Origin: Bacillota bacterium
Lineage (GTDB): Bacteria > Bacillota > Clostridia > Christensenellales > SZUA-584
Assembly (NCBI GenBank): GCA_023410595.1
Contig: JAEYPO010000040.1
Location: forward strand, 48,108-112,107
DNA length: 64,000 nucleotides
Reading direction: 5' to 3'
Shown here: one piece after another, positions 9,171-18,500 of the stretch
Numbering within the stretch: position 1 is the first letter of the stretch
How the letters are laid out: each line of letters starts with the position of its first letter
The notes under the pieces: generated by a model
The model's input: the letters and a program-made list of their open reading frames with translations, nothing else
Database searches by the model: none
Told to the model about the DNA's origin: nothing
Made by a program: the position numbers and the translations under genes

Positions 9171-9199
9171 ATATAGGGCTCCGAAATGCCACGAGGCTG

Positions 9200-10765
9200 C
9201 TATACATTGACTACGCTGGTATTTAACTCTGTTTTGATCTCCATAGAATACGGTACGTTTTTGATCATCGACTGTATGTCTTCGTCTGTATAGAGCACCT
9301 CCAGAAATGCTTCGACTACTTCCTTGTTGAACTGTGTGCCTGATCCTCCTGTGAGCTGCCGCTTGGTTTCTTCGAGAGAGAGGTGCCTCCTGTAATGGCG
9401 GTCGCTCATCATTGCGTCAAAGGCGTCAGCTACAGATATTATTGATGCGCTCAATGATATCTCGTCGCCCCTTAATCCGTCCGGATAGCCCGATCCGTCA
9501 TAGTGCTCATGATGGTGCTTGACAATAGGAACGATATCCTGAAACATCGAAACTGCCGAAAGTATCATCGCGCCTTTAATCGGATGCTGTTTGACTTCCT
9601 CATATTCCAATGCGTTGAGGCTCTCACTTTTGAGAAGTATATCGTCCGCAGTGCCTATCTTGCCGATATCGTGGAATATGCCCGCAATACGCAGATGTTC
9701 CAGCTCTTTAGGCTGCAGACCGAACTTTTCGCCTATCTTCGTCGCGAAAAACGCAACCCTGTCTGAATGGCCGCGAGTATACTCATCCTTAGCGTCAACC
9801 GCCAGCCTTAGAACCTCTATCGTGTCCATATATCTTATTTTAAGCTGAGCGTAAGTGCTGTTAAGCTCTTCGTTCTTCGTGTTGACTAGAGAATGCAGGA
9901 AAGCGTTGTTTATCGAAGACGCCGCCTGGCTTGCGTATATCTGCAGCAATTTTATGCCTTCGTCGGCGTTAAAGCTGCTGACGTAAATAGCGCCAATAGC
10001 CGCGTTCGATTCGTCGCCCAGCGGCACAATGACGCCGTCGGGAACATTGACAACTTTCATTCCCGTGCGCGCCCGCCCAATGGCCTCCATCAGCTCGTGA
10101 TCAAGCAGTTCCGGAAACTCTTCGATATTGACGTTGTATTTGCCTATTCCTTTGTATATGCTCTTCTTTTCGCTTTCACCCTTGGACTGTTCTATACTCG
10201 GTATATCATCGACAAGTATGAATGCATCCGCGCTGTTTGCCATGGGCAATAGCTGTACGAGTATCTCCTCGAGTATATTTCCTATAGGCTGAAGCTGGTA
10301 TATCTTAGGCACCGAGCCGAGTATGCTCTGCAGCCCGTCGCGGAACTTCTGTATCGTGCGCATCTGCGATATGGATTTTATTCCCGATTCTATGAGCAGC
10401 TGCAGCTGGTCAAGCCGGTCGCTCTTTTCGCAGTACGCCTGTATGTCAAGTGATTTTATCGTACTTATGGGCGGCGCGAGGTCTTTATGTCCCGTAAGCA
10501 GCAGTATATAAAGCTCAGAATTTGTTTTGCGTATCTGCTCGACCACTTCTTCCCCGTGTATCGGCGACATGAAGTAATCGAGCACGAGCAAATCGTAATG
10601 ATTCTTTGTTATCTCTTCGAGCCCGTCAAGCGGATTGGAGAACCCTCTGCACCAGTAGCCGTTTCTCGTGAGCATGGCCTGTATGCTGTCAAGTATCCCC
10701 TCTTCATCGTCTATAACCATTATTCTATATTCTTCCGATACTTCGATTTGGCGATTTTTACGCAT
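9200..10765 (-). CDS. Response regulator with HD-GYP (c-di-GMP phosphodiesterase) output
   Basis: A 521-residue protein. Residues about 14-135 form a receiver domain with acidic pocket IDDEE, phospho-acceptor Asp63 in LVLDYF, switch Thr in LLTGH and Lys in YCEKSD. The middle (about 150-290) is GAF-like. The C-terminal part is an HD-GYP domain with HDIGKIG and HHEHYDGSGYPDGL, the motifs for metal binding and c-di-GMP hydrolysis. The start ATG overlaps the kinase gene by eight bases and has GGAGG nine bases upstream. It should receive phosphate from the kinase 10758-12590 and lower c-di-GMP or signal through it. Its place at the end of an NRPS operon is unusual. Confidence 0.92.
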   Translation of the reverse strand: MRKNRQIEVSEEYRIMVIDDEEGILDSIQAMLTRNGYWCRGFSNPLDGLEEITKNHYDLLVLDYFMSPIHGEEVVEQIRKTNSELYILLLTGHKDLAPPISTIKSLDIQAYCEKSDRLDQLQLLIESGIKSISQMRTIQKFRDGLQSILGSVPKIYQLQPIGNILEEILVQLLPMANSADAFILVDDIPSIEQSKGESEKKSIYKGIGKYNVNIEEFPELLDHELMEAIGRARTGMKVVNVPDGVIVPLGDESNAAIGAIYVSSFNADEGIKLLQIYASQAASSINNAFLHSLVNTKNEELNSTYAQLKIRYMDTIEVLRLAVDAKDEYTRGHSDRVAFFATKIGEKFGLQPKELEHLRIAGIFHDIGKIGTADDILLKSESLNALEYEEVKQHPIKGAMILSAVSMFQDIVPIVKHHHEHYDGSGYPDGLRGDEISLSASIISVADAFDAMMSDRHYRRHLSLEETKRQLTGGSGTQFNKEVVEAFLEVLYTDEDIQSMIKNVPYSMEIKTELNTSVVNV

Positions 10766-12590
10766 ACTGTCCGACCTCCGTTAGCTGTTCTTCATGAATG
10801 GGAAGCTGTATATAGAATTTAGTCCCTTTCCCCGCACTCGACTCGAACCACATGTTGCCCCTGAACATGCCCTTTATTGTACTGTAGGACATGTAGAGCC
10901 CGAGTCCTGTACCATGCTTTCCTTTTGTCGTTATCATCTCTTTAAACAGCCTGTCCCTTACCTTTTCGTCAATGCCCGATGCAAAGTCGCAGACCGCAAA
11001 CAGCAGCTTGTCTTCCTCTTGGGTAATCTTCAGCACTATTTCCCCGCCTTTGCTGCCATAAGCCTGTATAGCGTTGACGATAATGTTGTCCAGTATCTGG
11101 ACCATGCTGTTAATATCTCCATCTATTCTAACGTTTGAATTGACAAGAATGTTCTGTTTATAGTTACATTTATTCTTTATCAGCTCGTGCTGCATCAGTA
11201 TCTTGACCCTTTTTAGCAGCTCGTCTACGGTAAACCACGTTTTTCCCGGATTGTTGAACTTCGAGGCCTGGTCTTTAACCGTCGAAATTATATCGGACAT
11301 ATATCCCATATGCAGCTTCATCTTGCCGAGCCATTGCTGCATCTCGGCAGCGATTTCTTTATGGTCGTCGGTAGTTACCTCGGAGTCGTCTATCGATGCC
11401 GCGTATTCCTTCGCAAGCCATTGAAGCTGGTCTATGCCGCCCGCAACAGACATTATGGGAGTCTTTAAGTTGTGTGCGATGCCGCCTATCAGCTGCCCCA
11501 ATGACGCAAGGCGTTCCCTTTCCAGCAGTATAGCCGTATTTTCCTGTATCTTCTCCATATCCCTGACATGCTGCGAGATATTCTTAAACAGCAATATAAC
11601 GCCTATAGACATTCCGCGCTGCATGATGGGCGTAAATTCTACCGTATAGTATTGCTTTTGCCCATCAACTTCGTTTTCAATGTCCTTTACCAGCGTTATG
11701 TTCTGACTGGCGGCTTCCATTATCAAATCGCAGAACTGCTGCGCCTCAAGGTTGAAACTGTTTGAGTCCTCGAGTATTCTATAAAAATTTTCTCCTTTCC
11801 GCAAGGCGGAAAAATAATGAAAATTATCAATGAACGGCTTGTTGTAGTCTATAATATTCAGCTCAGTGTCCACAACGATAAAACTGTCGGATATACGGTT
11901 TATTACAGTTTTTAGAGCTATAGGCGTGACTTTAAGAAGATTGAAGCGGAACATGCCCAAGAGGTACATTGCAAGCGTAAATGTAAACGCAACAGGCGTT
12001 GAGTACACATCGCCCCAAACCTTTAAGGTATATAATGCGTTCACTGTCGTAGGAATTATGCTCCCTGCGAGTATTAGTATCGCCTGCACGGATAATATGC
12101 CTGAATTTTTTATCGCGAAATAACTTAAGTATATATAAGCAACTATGAGGCAGATATATGAGTAAACGGCATGTACATAAAAATATGGTCCGGGCATATT
12201 TTCCTTAACATTTCCCCAAGCATATTCTACATAAAACAATTTGTTAAAACCGCTCCATACCATGAACATTGTTATCAAGGGAATAATATACAGCAGGTAT
12301 TGCTTTTTTGAAAAGGCTTTATCGGGCTGCGCATATGCTTTGCCTAAGAAGATAAGGCTTACAGGCATAAATGCCGACCCTACATAGCTCATATTTTCCC
12401 AAAATATAAATTGCGCTTCGTTCTTGCTGAAAAGGCCCTGTGCCATAACGGCAATAGTCATTACTAATATCTCAATTATTAATATCAGAAATGTGTAATG
12501 CAAGGCACGCTTGTTTTTTCTGGTAAGAATATAAATCGACATCAATATCAGAACCAGACATGTCACGCCCATCAGAAAGAACGGTCCCAT
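10758..12590 (-). CDS. Membrane histidine kinase with 7TM sensor and PAS
   Basis: A 610-residue kinase. Residues 1-225 contain about seven membrane helices like the HisKA_7TM sensor domain; about 226-335 is a PAS domain (DSFIVVDTELNIIDYN); the phospho-acceptor His373 lies in GGIAHNLKTP, an HNLKTP form of the H box; the ATPase domain has DNIIVNAIQAY (N box), DFASGI and GKHGTGLGLY. The gene starts seven bases after the last sense codon of the NRPS, and its ribosome site AAGGAG is made of the last NRPS codons, so expression is coupled to the NRPS. The ligand is unknown; sensing the NRPS product at the membrane is a reasonable inference. Confidence 0.92.
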   Translation of the reverse strand: MGPFFLMGVTCLVLILMSIYILTRKNKRALHYTFLILIIEILVMTIAVMAQGLFSKNEAQFIFWENMSYVGSAFMPVSLIFLGKAYAQPDKAFSKKQYLLYIIPLITMFMVWSGFNKLFYVEYAWGNVKENMPGPYFYVHAVYSYICLIVAYIYLSYFAIKNSGILSVQAILILAGSIIPTTVNALYTLKVWGDVYSTPVAFTFTLAMYLLGMFRFNLLKVTPIALKTVINRISDSFIVVDTELNIIDYNKPFIDNFHYFSALRKGENFYRILEDSNSFNLEAQQFCDLIMEAASQNITLVKDIENEVDGQKQYYTVEFTPIMQRGMSIGVILLFKNISQHVRDMEKIQENTAILLERERLASLGQLIGGIAHNLKTPIMSVAGGIDQLQWLAKEYAASIDDSEVTTDDHKEIAAEMQQWLGKMKLHMGYMSDIISTVKDQASKFNNPGKTWFTVDELLKRVKILMQHELIKNKCNYKQNILVNSNVRIDGDINSMVQILDNIIVNAIQAYGSKGGEIVLKITQEEDKLLFAVCDFASGIDEKVRDRLFKEMITTKGKHGTGLGLYMSYSTIKGMFRGNMWFESSAGKGTKFYIQLPIHEEQLTEVGQYA

Positions 12591-12593
12591 ATA

Positions 12594-15500
12594 CTAAATC
12601 TCCTTAGACTGCCTGCTGTTTATCGAGTTGACAAACCGCACCATGTAATCAGCGTTGATCTCAGGCCAGGCGAACCCTAAGCTTGCAAGCAATCCTTTTG
12701 TGGCTTTACCTGAAACTGTGATATTAGCCGTTTCCTTTGAATTTAAGTCGTCAATAAGCCCTGTTAGTGGAGAGAGCTCTCCTTTTCTGCTTAAAAGCGC
12801 CATCCTGCGCATGAATTCGCCGTCTGATAAAACTTCTATCATATAACCGCACTGTTCAAGCAAGGCCACTATATCTCCCAGCGTCATCTCGTTGTCGTTA
12901 TAAACATGGAAAACCGGGTGCTTTGACTCCGTTTTGGCAAGCTTTATTATCGCCTCCGCGCATGCTTCGACCGGCGTCATCTCCACTCTCGCCCCGAGCA
13001 TCCCTATTGGCACGCATCCTACCGCGCACATGGCCCGTATGCGGTTAGCAAACGCGTTCTTTTCCGGCTTAATTTGAAACCTCCCGTCAACAGTGCCTGT
13101 AAGCAGCCCTACCCTGAATATACGCGCATTGAGTCCTTTGTTTAGCGCTTCCAGCACAGCCTCTTCCGCCTGAAATTTACTCTTTACATATACGTTATCC
13201 GCATAATTTTGCCCGACATAAAGGCAGCTTTCATCAAACTCCCCTTTTTTGGCAGGAGCGTTTATATAATATGTACCCGAAACGCTGCATGTTGAAACAT
13301 GCAGCATGGCCGCGCCCAAAGCCTGCGCAAGCTCTATGGCGTGCTTTGTACCCGCGACGTTTGTTCTGTAAAACTCCTCGTACCGGCCGACATGGTCTGT
13401 TATGGCCGCGCTGTGCAGCACAGTGTCAAGATTCAGCTTGCTCTGCCCCTCCAAACCCAGATACGGCTCTGCCACATTTCCTTTAAGTACTGTTACGCTC
13501 TTCATTATTCGTGAGCATTCTTCCATACCAAAGTAGAAAGCAAGCACTTCCTTCAGGTATCTCTCGCACGTTTTTATATCTCTGCCTCTTACAAGGCAGT
13601 ATATATGCGTTCCCTGCAGCCTGCTCAATTGTTCGAGCATGTGCGCTCCAAGGTATCCCGTAACGCCGGTGAGAAGCACGTTTTTGAGCCGCGCTTTTAT
13701 AAGATGAGCGTATTCGGGGATATACACGGGTTTTGTTTTTTCTTTAAGCGCCTTTGGCGCGGGCTCTGTACTCTGCTGGTTTAAGCGTCCGCATAGTACG
13801 CGCAGCGTCTCGCACTCGTAAAAGTCCTTTGTGCGGATTGTCCATCCGTATTGCAATATGGATGCCTGCACTTTAATTACGCCCAGCGAGTCTCCTCCCA
13901 GCGCGAAAAAGTTGTCTTCCGGCCCTATGTTTCCCGTTTTGAGTACGCGTGACCATACTCTGACCATTTTTCGCTCCATATCACTCATGTCGCCACGCTT
14001 TGCCAGCTTCTTGAAGTCCTTATTCCTTTCAGGCTTTAAAAGCTCTTTGCGGTTTACTTTACCATTGGGCGTCGTAGGTAGCTCTTTCATACCAATAAAG
14101 AATGACGGAACCATATATGCCGGCAACCTGCTGCCAAGGTGCTCTCTTATTGTTTCCGGATCCACGTTCCGGCTCATTGCATAATACGCACAGAGGTATC
14201 TGTCCGCTCCTTCGCCCCAGTCCTTTACCACGGCTTCTTTAACACCCTTTACTGAGCGGATAGCGGCCTCAATCTCGCCGAGCTCGATCCTCATGCCTCT
14301 GATTTTTACCTGGAAATCCACCCTGCCGCGAATTTCCATCTCGCCGTTGGGCATGAACGCGCATATATCGCCGGATGCATACATAACATGCCCTGGCCAA
14401 AACGGATCGGGCAGATATTTCTTTTTATTCAGCTCTTCGCGGTTGATATACCCGTTAGCAACGCACGCGCCACTGATAAAAACCTCTCCCAGCACGCCTA
14501 TCGGCACCGGCCTTAAGTACTTGTCGAGTATATACATTCTGGTATTTGCTATGGGCCTGCCGATAGTTATATGCGACGTATTGGAAAGGTCTTTGGATGT
14601 ACAAAAAACCGTAGTCTCCGCCGGTCCGTATACGCTTATTATCTTTGCTTTTGTGTATTTTTTAAGCATATTCAGAAGTGAGAGCGTAAACTCCTCGCCG
14701 CCCAAAACGATCTTCCTTAAGTATTTGGCCGCGGCGGAACGGAACGCAGCATCCCCCATCAATATTCGCATCCTTGTAGGCGTCGTCTGCAAGAAACAGT
14801 CGCCTGCAGATTCTATACGAGCCGCAAGCAAGTGAGGCTGTCGCAGTTCTTCTTCCGTGCACATTGCCGCGGTACACCCTTTCAGCAGCGGTAGCACCGC
14901 GTCCATTACAAATATATCAAAAGAAATAGTTGTAATGGATATACTAATTTGATCCGTGTCATATGCTACCGAAGTCTTTGTGCCCTCATAAAGATTAACA
15001 AGTCCGGATCTTAACAGTACTGTTCCTTTTGGAACGCCTGTCGAACCCGAAGTGTAAATAACGTACGCCGCGTCCTCCGATTTATCTATGGGAGGCAGAT
15101 TATTACAGAGCCCCATGTCCTTTATTTCCCGTAGATCGATTTCTACGCCAGGGCTATGAAAATCAGCGCTTCCATCCGTCAGCAAGACTTTTGCACCGCT
15201 GTCGGACAGCATGAAAGCCAAACGTTCAGGAGGATATGTGGGATCCAACGGCAGATATCCTCCTCCGGCCTTAAGCACCCCAAGAATTCCCGCCATTAAA
15301 TCAAACGACCTTCTTATGCACAGTCCAACAATTGTATTTCGCCCGACGCCGCTTTCTCTGAGTTTTAAAGCTATTCTGTTGGCGCGTATATTCAGCTCGC
15401 TAAACGTTATTGTTTCATCACCCACTATTAAAGCGGTTTTATCGCCCTGTGATACGGCCAGGTCTTCAAATATCGACTGTATGGTCTTATTGCTGTCAAG

Positions 15501-18500
15501 AGGCGCGTCCGTTCTGTTAAAGCCCTGAGTGACCTGCCTCAGTTCTTCCTGTGAAAGCACCGAGACGTCGCAGAGCCTTATGTTCGGCTCGTTTACGCAT
15601 ATTTCAAACAGGCGGCACAAATGGCGGCTTATGCGTTTTATCGTCGATTTGCGGAACAGCCGGGTGTTATATTCTAGCTGGCACGACAGCCCGCCGTCTT
15701 GCTCATAAAGTTCAAGCGTAAAGTCCAGCTTCGCGATGCCCGGGTCAAACGGATAATGCATGCATTCAAGCCCTTCAAGGCTGAACCTGAACGCATCCTT
15801 TGAATACACAAGCATCGTGTCGAACAATGGATTCCGGCTTATATCCCTCGGCAGAGCGAGGTCTGAGATTATCTTTTCAAGCGGATACTCGGAATGCGTG
15901 AACGCGGCGACTGTGTTATGATATACCTCGTCGAAAAATTCGGTAAAGCTTAATTCCCCTCTCGGAAAGCTGCGCAGCGGTATAGTGTTGAGAAATACGC
16001 CGGCAACGTCCAGTACCTCCTCGCGCTTTCTGCCCGATACCGGAGTTCCGACTATTATATCCTCCTGCCCCGTGTACTTTGAAAGAAGCACGTTATATAC
16101 CGCGAGCGCGGCCATAAACAACGTAGCTCCCTTTTGCTGTGCAAATAAGCGCAGCTTTTCAGTAATATCGGCGCTTATGTTAAAAGCAACCCTCGCGCCT
16201 TCAAACCGCTGCGCGGCCGGGCGCTGCCTGTCGGTGTGCAGGTTTAACAGCGGCAATTCGCCCGAAAGCGCGCCCTGCCAATAATCGCGCTGCACAGCCA
16301 TGCTTTCAGATTCCATGAAATCCTGCTGCCATACGGCATAATCCTTATATTCTATCTCATTGCGCTGCGGAGTATTCCCCTCGTATATATCCGCCGCGTC
16401 CTTAAGCAGTATATCCATAGTACGCGCATCGCTAATTATGTGATGCATATCAATGAACAGCACATGCTCATCTTTGCCTGTTTCGATAACCGCCGCGCGC
16501 ATGAGAGGCGCGCGCTCCAGATCGAACGGCTGAATAAGGCCTTTCAGCGTACCGTCAAGTTCTTCTCTTGCGCATTTCATATCGGCAAGCTCAAATGAAA
16601 CGCTGCCGTTTATTATCTGCCGCAGCTCCGAATCCTTTAATACAAAGCTGGTGCGCAGCGCGTCATGCCTATTTATAAGCGCTTTAAAAGTGCGGCCGAG
16701 CTTTGCTTTATCCAGCCTTCCGCGTATCGAAAACGCGACGGGTATATTGTACGCCGTAGAATCGGGCATTCCCTGCATAAGCACCCACATACGCTGCTGC
16801 GCAGAAGAAACCGGATAATCCTCCGCCTTGGGTGCGGGCTTAAGCGGCAGGTACGACGTCTGTTCCGCGGCGTCGATGAGCGCCGCAAGGTCGGCAAGGC
16901 GCGGGCAGCGATATACCTCTTCAAGCGATATATCCACATGGAATTCCTGCGTCACCTTTACCATGACGCTCACTATGGTCAGCGAATCTCCGCCTATGTC
17001 AAAGAAGCTGTCGTCGCGGCCTATCCGCCCCATCTTCAGCACATCGCTCCAAATATCCGCGAGTATCTGTTCCGTCGCGGTCTCGGGAGCAGCAAAATCC
17101 TCTTTCAGCGCCATTATGTCTTCCCCGGGTTCAGGCAGGCTATCCCTGTCCACCTTGCCGCTCGAGTTGTATGGCAGCGAGTCTATCTTTACAAAGCAGG
17201 AAGGTATCATATATGCGGGCAGATTGCGCATAAGCTCCGCCCTTACCTTGGACCGCTTCGGCGGATCTCCGCACAGATACGCGCATAAAAACCTGCGCCC
17301 CGAAGCGTCTGTGCGGTCGGTCACGGCGCACGCGGTAACGCCCGGCACCTGCATCAGGAAGTTTTCAATCTCTCCGGGCTCTATGCGGTAGCCGCGTATC
17401 TTTACCTGCTTGTCTATCCTGCCCAGGAATTCGATTTCGCCAAGCGGGTACCACCTCGCAAGGTCTCCCGTCCTGTACAGCTTCTGGCCGGGTATAAACG
17501 GGCTGTCTACAAACTTTTCGGCAGTCAGCCCGGGCTTGTTTATATATCCGCGCGACAGACCAAAGCCTCCGATATACAGCTCTCCGGGCACGCCTATAGG
17601 CACAGGGTTTCTGTGCTCGTCCAATATATACGTCTTTACATTGGGCATAGGTCTGCCTATGCTGGGCACCCTTGATTTTGTAACGTTCATGCAGGTAGCG
17701 CAAACCGTTATCTCCGTCGGCCCGTAAAAGTTCGTTATGCGCGCCCTCGTACACCCTTGGACTTTTTCGAGCAGCTTTTCGGAAAGCACGTCGCCTCCAA
17801 GGCCTATCTCACGAAAGTCCCTAAGGCACTCCGCTCCGTGTATGTCGGAAAGCAGCAGTTCCATGCGGCCCGGTGTAACTACCATCATATTTACGCCTTC
17901 GGCTTTTATCAGCCGCGCCATATTCTTAGGTATGTTCACCTCATGCTCCTGTGCGAGCACAAGCGTTGCTCCGTTCATAAACGCTAGCAGCACTTCCATG
18001 ACGCTTATATCGAACGAGATAGAAGCGGCGCAAAGCAGCTTCGCCCCCTGAGCAAATTCCCATATCTTATTCAGCGAATATACGAAATGAACTATAGAAC
18101 GGTGCTCTATCTGCACGCCTTTGGGCTGACCCGTAGAGCCGGACGTGTATATCACATACGCAAGGCTGGAAGGGGTGCAATCCGAAACCAGCTGTTCTTC
18201 GCAAATCTCGATCGTGTCTGTTTTTATCGTCAACAGGTTAAAGCCTTGACACCTGTGCTCAAGCTCAGGCGATACGAGCACGGCCTTGACTCTGCTGTCT
18301 GTAAGCATATACGCTATGCGGTCTTGCGGAAGTTCGGCATCCAGCGGCAAAAACGCGCCGCCCGCTTTCAGTATCGCGAGCAATGAAACGCAGTAGTCCG
18401 TCGTCCGGTTAACAAACAGCCCCACAATGCTGTCCGCCTTAACACCATGCTTTTTAAGATGTGCCGCAAGGGCTGTTGAGCGCTCTTCCAGTTCTCCGTA

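Larger units (their letters stand above)
8846..9199. other. Intergenic region with promoter and terminator, no gene
   Basis: This AT-rich 354-base gap separates the end of the NRPS/two-component operon from the start of the sugar lipoprotein operon, both on the minus strand. It holds a strong terminator (9143-9170), a weaker hairpin near 9062-9080 (AAAGCC and GGCTTT arms), and the promoter at 8902-8931. No open reading frame in it looks coding. Confidence 0.7.

Noticed and set aside
16665..17391. Long plus-strand frames (about 190-207 codons) inside the NRPS
   Set aside because: They are antisense to conserved NRPS motifs and rich in Arg, His and Ser without any domain; typical shadows in GC-richer coding DNA.
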